From: Bacillus sp. N13C7
GTDB taxonomy: Bacteria > Bacillota > Bacilli > Bacillales > Bacillaceae
DNA length: 64,000 nucleotides
Reading direction: 5' to 3'
NCBI RefSeq assembly: GCF_026790065.1
Contig: NZ_JALAMO010000013.1
Location: 1 to 64,000, forward strand
Below, in pieces: positions 7,936 through 15,909 of the stretch (positions within the stretch are counted from its first letter, which is position 1; the number at the start of each line of letters is the position of its first letter). The notes under the pieces are model-generated. The model was not told the origin of the DNA and did not search any database. It saw only the letters and a list, made by a program, of their open reading frames with translations. A program made the position numbers and the translations under genes.

Positions 7936-9051
7936 TTATTTTGCCGCCTCTTCAATAATGGCAACAACCATTTCTGCCGTTTTGACGAGTTCTTCAACCG
8001 GCATTTTTTCATTTTTTGTATGAATTTGCTCATAACCGACAGCAAGGTTAACCGTCGGGATGCCATGACCTGCAATAACGTTCGCATCGCTTCCGCCGCC
8101 GCTCGTTTGCAGCTCGCTCGGGCGTCCGATTTTAGCTGCGGCTTTTTTCGCGATTTCAACAACTTGGTCGCCGTCTTGATATTTGAATCCAGGATACATG
8201 ACTTCAATTTCGACTTCTGCGCGTCCGCCCATATCAGCTGCGGCCTCTTCAAAAGCAGCTTTCATTTTTTGAACCTGAGCTTCCATTTTCTCAGGAACTA
8301 ATGAGCGTGCTTCAGCAAGAATATGGACTTCGTCGCACACAATGTTTGTCTGTGTGCCGCCTTCAAACCGGCCGATGTTTGCTGTTGTTTCTTCATCGAT
8401 ACGGCCCAATGGCATTTTTGAAATGGCTTTGCTTGCGATTGTAATCGCTGAAATGCCTTTTTCAGGTTCAACGCCGGCATGCGCGGTTTTCCCGTAAATT
8501 GCCGCTCTTACCTTTGCTTGTGTCGGCGCGGCCACAATGATATTTCCGACTTTTCCATCTGAGTCAAGGGCATAGCCGTAGGATGCCGTGATCATAGAAC
8601 GGTCAAGCGCCTTTGCTCCGATCAGGCCTGATTCCTCGCCTACTGTAATGATGAATTCAATCGTGCCGTGCTCAATGTTTTCTTCTTTCAGCACTTTAAT
8701 CGCTTCAAACATTGCAGCCAGTCCCGCTTTATCATCAGCGCCTAAAATCGTCGTGCCGTCTGTTTTGACATAACCATTCTCTACAACCGGTTTTACGCCG
8801 TTTCCGGGTACGACTGTATCCATATGGGATGTAAAATAGATCGTATCCGCTTGTTTTGTCCCTTTTAATGTGCAGATCAGGTTTCCGGCACCGTGGCCGG
8901 TGATATCCATTGTATCGTCTTCTTTAACGTCTACACCTAAATCAGAAAATTTTTGTATCAGCACTTTGCAGATTTCTGCTTCGTGTTTTGTTTCTGAGTC
9001 AATTTGAACAAGCTCTAAAAATTCTTCCAGCAGGCGTTTTTCATTCACCAT
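7936..9051 (-). CDS. yqjE: M20 family metallopeptidase, PepT-like (YqjE)
   Basis: This zinc-dependent aminopeptidase is of the peptidase T-like M20 family and probably acts on small peptides in the cytoplasm. The metal-binding motifs are HMDTV (H77, D79), the bridging Asp in LGADDKAG (D106) and the catalytic pair in GEESGLIGA (E139/E140). The sequence GGGSDANV is in the C-terminal catalytic half. At 371 residues it is full length. The start is ATG at 9049-9051 with gaggg 8 bases before it. It follows yqjD by 17 bases and is the last gene of yqjC-yqjD-yqjE. The substrate is not evident. Confidence 0.88.
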   Translation of the reverse strand: MVNEKRLLEEFLELVQIDSETKHEAEICKVLIQKFSDLGVDVKEDDTMDITGHGAGNLICTLKGTKQADTIYFTSHMDTVVPGNGVKPVVENGYVKTDGTTILGADDKAGLAAMFEAIKVLKEENIEHGTIEFIITVGEESGLIGAKALDRSMITASYGYALDSDGKVGNIIVAAPTQAKVRAAIYGKTAHAGVEPEKGISAITIASKAISKMPLGRIDEETTANIGRFEGGTQTNIVCDEVHILAEARSLVPEKMEAQVQKMKAAFEEAAADMGGRAEVEIEVMYPGFKYQDGDQVVEIAKKAAAKIGRPSELQTSGGGSDANVIAGHGIPTVNLAVGYEQIHTKNEKMPVEELVKTAEMVVAIIEEAAK

Positions 9052-9068
9052 GTGTAAGTCCCTCCATG

Positions 9069-10598
9069 TTAAAGCGGTATGTTACCGTGCTTTTTTTTCG
9101 GTCTCTCTTCTGTCTTATGCGCAAGCATGTAAAAAGCTTGGATCAGCCTTTTCCTTGATTCTTCCGGCAAAATGATGTCATCAACCATTCCGCAGGCCGC
9201 CGCTTTGTATGGGCCGGCGTTTTGCTTTTTGTATTCAGCTGTTTTTTCGCGTTTTGTCTTTTGCGGGTCGGCTGAAGCTTTTATTTCTTTTTCATACAAA
9301 ATCGATGCCGCGCCTTCTGAACCCATCACTGCGATTTCAGCATTTGGCCATGCAAACACAAGGTCCGCTCCGATCGCTTTGCTGTTCATAGCGACATAGG
9401 CACCGCCGTAGGCTTTTCTGATAATGAGCGTGACTTTTGGGACGGTCGCTTCCGCATAGGCAAACAATAGCTTTGCTCCGTGCCTGATAATTCCGTTATG
9501 CTCCTGCTGAACTCCGGGCAGAAATCCTGGAACATCCTCGACAGTTAACAGCGGTATATCAAAAGCATCGCAAAAACGAATGAACCTTGCTGCTTTATCA
9601 GCGGCGTCAATCGTCAGGCTTCCCGCCAGATGCTTTGGCTGGCTCGCAACGATGCCGATCGTTTTTTGACCCAGCCTTGCAAACCCAATGACAATGTTTC
9701 TCGCAAAATACGGCTGAACCTCAAAAAAAGACTGCGGATCAGCAAGCTCCTTAATCACCGTCCGAACATCATACGGCTTTGTCGTGTCAGCAGGCACGAG
9801 ACGGTTTAATAACGGTTGGGAGCCCTCTTTCCCTGGCTGCGGCGCTATTGTCTGGCCATTTTGCGGCAAATAAGACAGCAGTTTTTTCACTCCTGTCAGA
9901 ACCTCCTTCTCCGTATGTCCGGAAAAGTGGGCATTTCCGCTGACGGCATTATGTATCCCCGCTCCACCTAAGCTCTCCGCATCAACCTGTTCGCCTGTCA
10001 CTTTTTCAATCACCTTCGGACCGGTAATGAACATCCGGCCGGTCTGTTCAGCCATAAATATAAAATCTGTGAGTGCCGGAGAATATACAGCGCCTCCAGC
10101 ACACGGCCCTAAAATAACCGATATTTGCGGAATGACTCCGGAATATAAGACGTTTCGGTAAAATATGTGACCGTATCCATCTAATGATACCACACCCTCT
10201 TGAATTCTCGCACCACCTGAGTCATTCAGCCCGATAATCGGCGCCTTGTTTTTTGCTGCCAGATCCATCAGAGCGCAGATTTTTTTGGCATGGGTTTCGC
10301 CTAGCGCCCCGCCGAATACTGTGAAGTCTTGGGCAAACACATATACAGAGCGGCCTTGTATTGTGCCATACCCTGTCACGACCCCATCCCCTAACATACG
10401 CTGTTCTCTTGTTAACACTTGACTTTCCATGAAGGGATGCAGCTCGATAAAGCTGTCCTGATCAAGAAGAAACTTGATTCTTTCCCGAGCGGTCAGTTTT
10501 CCCTTTTGCCGCTGCTGGGCCAGCTTTTCATGTCCTCCGCCTTGTTCCGCCTGCCTGCGTCTCATGTATAAATGATCAATATGCTCATTCATGTTCAT
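9069..10598 (-). CDS. yqjD: Acyl-CoA (propionyl-CoA-type) carboxylase carboxyltransferase subunit (YqjD)
   Basis: This protein transfers a carboxyl group from carboxybiotin to an acyl-CoA, most likely propionyl-CoA. It has the two crotonase-like halves of beta subunits. The first oxyanion-hole glycines are in GPCAGGAVYSPALTDF (about residues 155-170). The second are in IIRKAYGGAYVAMNSK (about 395-410). Its length of 509 residues is usual. Of two nearby ATGs I choose the first (10596-10598), because aaaggagg lies 8 bases upstream. It overlaps yqjC by 14 bases. No biotin carboxylase or biotin carrier is in this operon, so it may borrow partners such as AccC/AccB. Confidence 0.88.
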   Translation of the reverse strand: MNMNEHIDHLYMRRRQAEQGGGHEKLAQQRQKGKLTARERIKFLLDQDSFIELHPFMESQVLTREQRMLGDGVVTGYGTIQGRSVYVFAQDFTVFGGALGETHAKKICALMDLAAKNKAPIIGLNDSGGARIQEGVVSLDGYGHIFYRNVLYSGVIPQISVILGPCAGGAVYSPALTDFIFMAEQTGRMFITGPKVIEKVTGEQVDAESLGGAGIHNAVSGNAHFSGHTEKEVLTGVKKLLSYLPQNGQTIAPQPGKEGSQPLLNRLVPADTTKPYDVRTVIKELADPQSFFEVQPYFARNIVIGFARLGQKTIGIVASQPKHLAGSLTIDAADKAARFIRFCDAFDIPLLTVEDVPGFLPGVQQEHNGIIRHGAKLLFAYAEATVPKVTLIIRKAYGGAYVAMNSKAIGADLVFAWPNAEIAVMGSEGAASILYEKEIKASADPQKTKREKTAEYKKQNAGPYKAAACGMVDDIILPEESRKRLIQAFYMLAHKTEERPKKKHGNIPL

Positions 10599-11007
10599 CG
10601 GTTTGGCCTCCTTTCGGCTCGCACAGCTCTACAAGAACGCCGTTTGTTTCCCGCGGCGAAAGAAAGGCGATCTTTTTCCCGTTTGCTCCCTGTCTCGGAT
10701 ACCTGTCAATCAATTGAACTTGCCGGTCAGACAATGCTTGCAGCTGTTCAGATAAGCCGGTGCACAAAAACGCAACATGATGCAGTCCCTGCCCTTTCTT
10801 CTCTAAAAATAAACGGACGGGGCTGTCAGTTGTCAACGGCTCTATCAGCTCCAGCTTGACGCTTCCCGTTTGAAAAAAAGCAACATTCACCTTTTGCTCT
10901 TCAACTGTTTCTTGATAGAGAAACGTAAGCCCTAATATATCCTCGTAAAAGCTCCTCGCTTCTTCTATCGAAAAAACAGCTATCCCAATATGGTCAAGCC
11001 TGTTCAT
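10585..11007 (-). CDS. yqjC: Methylmalonyl-CoA epimerase-like VOC protein (YqjC)
   Basis: This small vicinal-oxygen-chelate protein (140 residues) matches methylmalonyl-CoA epimerases, which interconvert the R and S forms of methylmalonyl-CoA. It starts MNRLDHIGIAVFS with the metal-binding His6. Later ligands are likely H in GLHHVAFLC and E in VLVELCEP. The chosen start at 11005-11007 has agggatgaaa before it. An alternative ATG lies two codons upstream. The gene overlaps yqjD, a carboxyltransferase that could supply its substrate, so the two probably act on propionyl-CoA together. I do not see a methylmalonyl-CoA mutase in this window. Confidence 0.82.
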   Translation of the reverse strand: MNRLDHIGIAVFSIEEARSFYEDILGLTFLYQETVEEQKVNVAFFQTGSVKLELIEPLTTDSPVRLFLEKKGQGLHHVAFLCTGLSEQLQALSDRQVQLIDRYPRQGANGKKIAFLSPRETNGVLVELCEPKGGQTDEHE

Positions 11008-11039
11008 TTTCATCCCTGCCTTCCGCCAATAGATATCAC

Positions 11040-11068
11040 TTGTCCGCCCATTCAAAACACGCTAAAAT
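11040..11068 (+). promoter_or_regulatory. Putative promoter of the Prli42-like gene
   Basis: TTGTCC (11040-11045), a 17-base spacer and TAAAAT (11063-11068) lie 28 bases before the small ORF start. Confidence 0.5.
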
Positions 11069-11096
11069 ATAGACAGATTGCCTAAGGAGTGAAATC

Positions 11097-11189
11097 ATGT
11101 CTCAAAAACTGATGAAAAGCGTTTTAATCCTGATTTTGGGAGTTTTTATTCTTTCAACTGTACTTTCAGGAATCGTCATGTTTTTCTAA
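11097..11189 (+). CDS. Prli42-like stressosome-associated membrane miniprotein
   Basis: A 30-residue ORF (starts MSQKLMKSV, ends SGIVMFF) has a short basic N-terminus and one hydrophobic segment. Size and pattern match Prli42, the membrane miniprotein that anchors the Listeria stressosome. Aagga gtgaaatc precedes the ATG at good spacing. A plausible promoter lies upstream, and a terminator stem begins 2 bases after the stop. All this supports a real gene. The assignment to Prli42 is by resemblance to the family as I remember it, not by alignment. Confidence 0.72.
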   Translation: MSQKLMKSVLILILGVFILSTVLSGIVMFF

Positions 11190-11190
11190 C

Positions 11191-11240
11191 GATAAAAAAG
11201 CAGGCAGCCTTATGGATTGGGAACATCCTGCTTTTTTATC
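11191..11240. terminator. Bidirectional terminator whose arm is inside yqjB
   Basis: A perfect 14-bp inverted repeat, gataaaaaagcagg (11191-11204) with cctgcttttttatc (11227-11240), serves the plus-strand miniprotein gene. On the minus strand its first arm codes for the yqjB C-terminus, and the yqjB stop lies in the loop. Confidence 0.8.
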
Positions 11241-11743
11241 AGAGCTTTATGCTCGATAGCAATCTCTTCAAAAGAGCGGGAGTCGCGTGTAATCAGCACT
11301 CTCGTACCCACCGGAATCGTTTGAAACAGATGAACAACCTCATCGTTATGCATACGTATACAGCCGTTAGACACAAATTTCCCTATTGATTCTTCCCGGT
11401 TTGTCCCATGGATTCCATAAATCCGTCCGTCTGTTCCTTTTGCATCAAACCCGATCCATCTTGCCCCAAGCGGGTTGTCAGGAGATCCCCCTTCAATATT
11501 TTTCTTTCTATAGTACGGATTCGCCGCTTTTACCATTACCGTAAATTCCCCTTCAGGCGTCAGATCACCGGTTTTTCCGGTCGCCACGCTGTAAACGCCT
11601 TCTACTTTGTTGTCGAGGATGACAGCCAGTTCGTTTGTTTTCTTGTTGACAATGACATACGGGTCGCCTGGCAGCGGGTTTTCGCCAAGCGGCCAAATCG
11701 GTGAAATCATCATCATAAAAATCGAACATAAGAAAAAACGCAT
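11210..11743 (-). CDS. yqjB: Putative L,D-transpeptidase, YkuD-type, exported (YqjB)
   Basis: YkuD-domain proteins cross-link or edit peptidoglycan outside the membrane. The 177-residue protein begins with a hydrophobic export segment (MRFFLCSIFMMMISPIW). The catalytic signature reads HGTN (about residue 113) then SNGCIRMHND, with the active-site Cys near 127. The mature part is almost only the YkuD domain, with no LysM module. The start is ATG at 11741-11743, because aaaggagg lies just before it. Ten more in-frame codons upstream have no ribosome site. It is followed by a terminator that overlaps its own 3' end. Confidence 0.85.
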   Translation of the reverse strand: MRFFLCSIFMMMISPIWPLGENPLPGDPYVIVNKKTNELAVILDNKVEGVYSVATGKTGDLTPEGEFTVMVKAANPYYRKKNIEGGSPDNPLGARWIGFDAKGTDGRIYGIHGTNREESIGKFVSNGCIRMHNDEVVHLFQTIPVGTRVLITRDSRSFEEIAIEHKALIKKQDVPNP

Positions 11744-11794
11744 AAGCTCCTCCTTTTTCATTAGGTTGACCAATGAAGGAAGGGCTCATGCGAA

Positions 11795-12763
11795 TCAGCC
11801 GAGTGATTTTTGCGATTTTATCCCTTTAAAATAACTTTTAATCACTAAATATTGTTCCATTTCGCCGAGAAGATGGAAGAGAGCGGCTCTCGCTTCAAAT
11901 TCCTCTCTTGTCGCCGGAAGCGGCATCTCCTCAAATTCTTTTCTCATATCAGCAAGTCTTTTCAGAAATTTGTGCGCCGTATTTCCCGGGTGTATCGCTT
12001 CCCGCAAATCGTGAATAAATTCAGCGATCATTTTTCCCTGATCTACTGTAATGGAGATAGAAGTCACTTTAGGGAGAAGGCGTTCGATAATTTCAAATTG
12101 CTTTTCTCTCATTTTAAAATAATGATAATGCAGATTTTCATAGCGCAGAATATGGTTTTGGACATCTCGGTATGCCAGGTTTTTAGCCTCCGTGATGAGC
12201 CGGTGCGTTTCCGGGATTTCTTTTCCAGTCCAATCTTGCTCACCAGTTAACAAATACCGCTCTATTTCTGCAAAAATGACAGCAAAGTTATCCTCTATCT
12301 TTTTGCGATAGGCAATCAGTTTCCGGTCAAGGCTCGGCATATACAAGTTCATCAAAAGAGCGACACCGATACCAACCGTGATCAGCTGAACTTCATTCCA
12401 AATGAAAGCAAGCGTAATGCCGCCGGACATGTACAAATGAAGGATAATAACGGAACTGGTGACAATGCCCTCGTTAATTTTTAACAGGACTGTTAACGGG
12501 ATGAATATCAAGAGAAGTGCTCCGATAACAAATGGGTGATATCCAATGAGCTCGAAAAAAAGATAAGAAAAAACAATTGCCAGGCAGCATGCCGCAAAGC
12601 GGGCCCACGATGCCTGAAGCGACCGTTTTTGTGTGATTTGAATGCACAAAATGGTGATGATTCCTGCTGATGCGAAGTTTTGCAAATGCAAAAGCTGGCT
12701 TATATAAATAGCCAAAGCTGTTCCAAGCGCGGTCTTTATTGTGCGGTAACCAATTTTAAACAT
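11795..12763 (-). CDS. yqjA: Aromatic acid exporter family membrane protein (YqjA)
   Basis: This 322-residue protein has five to six hydrophobic segments in its first 140 residues and then a long charged, helical cytoplasmic half. This is the layout of the FUSC/DUF939 family, whose members include aromatic acid exporters. The substrate is unknown. The start is the ATG at 12761-12763, with ggag 6 bases upstream. A longer in-frame reading has no ribosome site. The 50-base gap to yqjB holds no strong hairpin, so the two may be cotranscribed. I keep the family name but not a specific function. Confidence 0.75.
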   Translation of the reverse strand: MFKIGYRTIKTALGTALAIYISQLLHLQNFASAGIITILCIQITQKRSLQASWARFAACCLAIVFSYLFFELIGYHPFVIGALLLIFIPLTVLLKINEGIVTSSVIILHLYMSGGITLAFIWNEVQLITVGIGVALLMNLYMPSLDRKLIAYRKKIEDNFAVIFAEIERYLLTGEQDWTGKEIPETHRLITEAKNLAYRDVQNHILRYENLHYHYFKMREKQFEIIERLLPKVTSISITVDQGKMIAEFIHDLREAIHPGNTAHKFLKRLADMRKEFEEMPLPATREEFEARAALFHLLGEMEQYLVIKSYFKGIKSQKSLG

Positions 12764-12794
12764 GTCGGACTCCATTTCTATTTGTTTCTTCAAT

Positions 12795-12827
12795 AAAAAA
12801 GAAGAAGCTTTAGCCTTCTTCTTTTTT
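12795..12827. terminator. Terminator of artPQR
   Basis: The 13-bp stem aaaaaagaagaag (12795-12807) pairs with 12815-12827 and lies 7 bases beyond the artR stop on the minus strand. Confidence 0.85.
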
Positions 12828-12833
12828 TATATT

Positions 12834-13556
12834 CTATAATATTTTCTCTAAAAAGTCCTGTGCTCTTTTGGATTTCGGCGAAAGAAAAAATTCTTTCGGA
12901 TTGCCGTCCTCGACAATCATTCCTTGGTCCATAAACAGCACGCGGTCTGCCACTTCTTTGGCAAAGCCCATTTCATGCGTAACGATCACCATGGTCATAC
13001 CGGTTTCGACCAGTTCTTTCATCACCTGGAGCACTTCTTTCACCATCTCTGGATCAAGTGCAGAGGTCGGTTCGTCAAACAGCATGATTTCCGGATTCAT
13101 CGCAAGAGCCCGCGCGATGGCGACACGCTGTTTTTGTCCGCCTGATAAGCGGTTTGGATAGTCATTACTCTTTTCAAACAAGCCGACTTTACGCAGGAGC
13201 TCTTCCGCTTTTTCCTGTGCAGCCTGTTTTGATTCTTTTTTGACATTGACAGGCGCATACATGATATTTTCGAGAACCGTTTTGTGCGGAAAGAGATGAA
13301 AATGCTGAAAAACCATCCCGATGTTTTCCCGGACCTTTAATGTGTTGGTTTTCGGCTTCGTAATCTCTGTGTCTTTTATTGTAATGGTTCCGCCGTTAGG
13401 CTTTTCCAACAGGTTTAAACAGCGTAGGAACGTTGATTTGCCTGAGCCTGAAGGACCGATCACGGCAACAACCTCACCTTCGGCGATCGTTGTTGAAATG
13501 TTTTTTAATACTTCGTGTTTCCCAAATGATTTTGACAGCTTTTCAACCTTAATCAT
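12834..13556 (-). CDS. artR: Arginine ABC transporter, ATP-binding protein
   Basis: This 240-residue ATPase energises polar amino acid import. The Walker A is GPSGSGKST (34-42), the Q-loop is in [10 protein letters not shown], the signature is LSGGQKQR, the Walker B is [12 protein letters not shown] and the switch His is in VTHEMGFA. The ATG at 13554-13556 overlaps the artQ stop by 8 bases, so translation is coupled. Together with artQ and artP it forms a complete importer. The arginine specificity is from knowledge of the B. subtilis locus (YqiXYZ). Confidence 0.92.
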   Translation of the reverse strand: MIKVEKLSKSFGKHEVLKNISTTIAEGEVVAVIGPSGSGKSTFLRCLNLLEKPNGGTITIKDTEITKPKTNTLKVRENIGMVFQHFHLFPHKTVLENIMYAPVNVKKESKQAAQEKAEELLRKVGLFEKSNDYPNRLSGGQKQRVAIARALAMNPEIMLFDEPTSALDPEMVKEVLQVMKELVETGMTMVIVTHEMGFAKEVADRVLFMDQGMIVEDGNPKEFFLSPKSKRAQDFLEKIL

Positions 13557-14208
13557 TGGATTTCAGCTTCCTTTCTACAGCCTTGCCGATAAACGTTAAA
13601 ATCAGGACAAGCACATAATAAATCAATCCGGCGATAATGAGCGGTTCAAGGTAATTGTAAGTGGCAGCGCCAGCTTGATATGCGCGTCTCATGACATCAC
13701 CAAGCCCGATGACAGTGACGATCGCCGATTCTTTTGTCAGCGTAATTAACTCATTCACAATTGCAGGTGATATATTTTTGAAGGCCTGCGGCAAAAGCAG
13801 ATCCTTCATCATTTTACCGTACGGGACACCCAGTGCGACAGCAGCCTCTTTTTGCCCTTTATCAATGGCGTTGATTCCAGCTCTGATAATTTCCGATACA
13901 TAAGCTGCGGAGTTCAATGACAAGGCAACAACCGCCGCCCAAAACTGGTCAATTTGAAACCCGAGCAGCTGAGGCAGCCCGAAATAGACAATCATAAGCT
14001 GCAGCACTAAAGGCGTACCGCGGAACACTGATGTATAAAAATCAGCAATCCAGATCAGCGGGCGGAACGTGCTGATCTTGCATAAGCTTAGCACAATACC
14101 GAATATAAGTCCGATAATGGCTGATACGATGACAATTTTCAAAGTAATTGCCAAGCCTTCTAATATAAAAGGAATTTGGGGGATCGTTGCTGAAAAGTCC
14201 AAATTCAT
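13549..14208 (-). CDS. artQ: Arginine ABC transporter, permease
   Basis: This is the membrane subunit of the arginine importer: 219 residues with about five membrane spans. The EAA loop that contacts the ATPase reads [22 protein letters not shown] (around 120-142). The N-terminal FRGTPLVLQ motif is typical of HisMQ-type permeases. The start is ATG behind aaaggag. It is separated from artP by 80 bases that contain a hairpin, which should make artP mRNA more abundant than artQR. Confidence 0.92.
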   Translation of the reverse strand: MNLDFSATIPQIPFILEGLAITLKIVIVSAIIGLIFGIVLSLCKISTFRPLIWIADFYTSVFRGTPLVLQLMIVYFGLPQLLGFQIDQFWAAVVALSLNSAAYVSEIIRAGINAIDKGQKEAAVALGVPYGKMMKDLLLPQAFKNISPAIVNELITLTKESAIVTVIGLGDVMRRAYQAGAATYNYLEPLIIAGLIYYVLVLILTFIGKAVERKLKSND

Positions 14209-14258
14209 CGTCTTTGTCTCCTTTTCTTACAGGAAAAAAGATTTCCTATTCAATAAAA

Positions 14259-14280
14259 GGCTCAACGAAAAAGTTGAGCC
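14259..14280 (-). terminator. Intercistronic hairpin between artP and artQ
   Basis: An 8-bp stem (ggctcaac / gttgagcc) with a six-base loop is followed on the minus strand by ttttattg. It resembles a partial terminator or mRNA stabiliser that would favour the binding-protein gene. Confidence 0.65.
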
Positions 14281-14288
14281 GCTTTTTT

Positions 14289-15056
14289 TTACTTCTCGCC
14301 AGTGAACCATTTCTTCTTCAATTTCTCGAGCTCTCCGTTATCTTCCATTTCCTTGAGGGCTTTATTGAATTTGTCTGTCAGTTCACTGTCCTTTCTGAAA
14401 GCAATCGCTGAACCGGCTTCCTCTGCTTTCGCATCAGGAATGACAAAGCCTTGCAGGTCGTCATTCGATTTGAAATACCCCTCTGCTACCATGTCTTCGA
14501 TAATCGCGGCATCAAAGCGGTCAGATTTGATTTCCTGAACCAAATCAGAAATTCTGTTGCGGTCTTCTGTTTTAAAACCATATTCCGGAGAAAGCTCTTT
14601 CCCCTTCTCTTCCTGAATAGAACCAAGCTGAACGCCGACTGTTTTCCCTTTCAGGTCTTTCAGAGATGTAATGCCGCTGTCTTTTTTGCTGACTATCATA
14701 TGGTTCGCTGTGTAGTACACATCGGAAAAATCAACTTGTTTTTTACGCTCAGGCGTCGGTGTCATTCCTGACAGAACCATATCCACCTGTTTTGATTTCA
14801 GCGCTGTAATTAAGCTGTTGAAGTCCATATCCTGCACTTCAATGTCGTAGCCAGTCTTCTTCGCAAGCGCTTTTGCCAAATCTACATCAAAGCCGACAAT
14901 ATTATCGCCTTCTTTATATTCAAACGGTTTGTAATCCGCCGAAGTACCCATAATTAATTTTTTCTTTCCGCTTTCTGAACCTGAATTGCTTGAGCCGCAC
15001 GCAGTCAATGCAAAGGTGATGCAGGCAGCTACAAGTAATAAGAGCCATTTTTTCAT
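14289..15056 (-). CDS. artP: Arginine ABC transporter, substrate-binding lipoprotein
   Basis: This extracellular solute-binding protein (family 3) is anchored by lipid. The signal ends in the lipobox LTAC with Cys20. The mature protein has the family motif GFDVDLAKALAKKTG (54-68). Its length of 255 residues is normal. The ATG is at 15054-15056. The promoter region carries a sequence like an arginine box just after the expected transcription start, so repression by AhrC in high arginine is plausible. AhrC is itself encoded at about 44.7 kb in this window. Confidence 0.93.
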   Translation of the reverse strand: MKKWLLLLVAACITFALTACGSSNSGSESGKKKLIMGTSADYKPFEYKEGDNIVGFDVDLAKALAKKTGYDIEVQDMDFNSLITALKSKQVDMVLSGMTPTPERKKQVDFSDVYYTANHMIVSKKDSGITSLKDLKGKTVGVQLGSIQEEKGKELSPEYGFKTEDRNRISDLVQEIKSDRFDAAIIEDMVAEGYFKSNDDLQGFVIPDAKAEEAGSAIAFRKDSELTDKFNKALKEMEDNGELEKLKKKWFTGEK

Positions 15057-15094
15057 GATCCATTTCCCCCGTATTCATTACTTTTGGTTTATTT

Positions 15095-15145
15095 GAATAT
15101 TTATTCGTTAATTTGTATTTTAAACAGTTTCTTATTTTTATGCAA
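15095..15145 (-). promoter_or_regulatory. artP promoter with ARG-box-like operator
   Basis: On the minus strand TTGCAT (15140-15145), 17 bases and TAAAAT (15117-15122) form a SigA promoter. The dyad GAATAAATATTC (15095-15106) lies just downstream of the expected start and resembles the AhrC/ArgR half-site pattern. A near copy, cgaataaatatt, is found at 15249-15260. Confidence 0.5.
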
Positions 15146-15271
15146 TACTATTTTTAAAAATTATCTTTAAGCTTATTTTCCCAGCAATCTCTTTTTGATA
15201 TTACTAGATGAAAATAGATTCATTGTTCAACTGCATTGAATATTTTTTAATATTTATTCGATTTTTATGCA

Positions 15272-15306
15272 CAAAAAAACCGGGGCCGTCTAGGCACCCG
15301 GGGTGT
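15272..15306 (-). terminator. Terminator of brxB
   Basis: A GC-rich stem built on ccggg/cccgg, followed on the minus strand by seven T residues, begins 5-10 bases after the brxB stop. Confidence 0.7.
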
Positions 15307-15311
15307 TTGTC

Positions 15312-15749
15312 TTATACTTCTTCACAATATTCTTCAAAGGCTTCCTGCAGCTTTGCCACAACTGCCATCGGCTCATGGCCTTCAATTTCATGGCGTTCCA
15401 CCATTTTCATAATTTTTCCGTCTTTCAAAATCGCAAAGGACGGAGAAGATGGCGGATATCCTTCAAAATAATCACGTGCTCGCGCTGTCGCTTCTTTATC
15501 CTGTCCGGCAAAGACGGTAACGAGCTGATCAGGCCTTTTATCATAGTGAACGGAATGGTATGCGGCCGGTCTTGCAATTCCCCCGGCGCATCCGCAAACA
15601 GAGTTTACCATGACAAGCGTCGTTCCTTTTTTCGTGAGTGCCTCATCCACCTCTTCAGCTGTTTTCAGCTCAGTGTATCCGGCAGCTGTAATTTCCTGTC
15701 TCGCTTGGCGGACAATATCATTCATAAATAAATTAAAGTCCATATTCAA
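15312..15749 (-). CDS. brxB: Bacilliredoxin BrxB
   Basis: Bacilliredoxins remove bacillithiol from mixed disulfides on proteins. This 145-residue thioredoxin-fold protein of the YphP/YqiW family carries the active-site CGC motif (Cys52, Cys54), in the sequence [14 protein letters not shown] take the TTG at 15747-15749 as the start, because gagagg lies 6 bases before it. The ATG two codons later would be 13 bases from that site. The gene stands alone between artP and bmrU with its own terminator. Confidence 0.9.
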   Translation of the reverse strand: MNMDFNLFMNDIVRQARQEITAAGYTELKTAEEVDEALTKKGTTLVMVNSVCGCAGGIARPAAYHSVHYDKRPDQLVTVFAGQDKEATARARDYFEGYPPSSPSFAILKDGKIMKMVERHEIEGHEPMAVVAKLQEAFEEYCEEV

Positions 15750-15909
15750 TGAAGACCTCTCCTTTTTCATCATCTGTTCTTATGATAGCAAGGAAACGTC
15801 CATATCGGCAAATGACATTGCTTGGCTGTACACTTTTTTTGCTCTCTGTTTACTGCTTACAGAAAAAGGGGATTATATAACCAGATGTAAAATAAAGGAG
15901 CAGTTTTGT

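Noticed and set aside
15610-15909. 100-codon N-terminal extension of bmrU
   Set aside because: The frame is open but lies antisense to brxB, with no ribosome site at its start, while aaaggag lies before the ATG at 15910.
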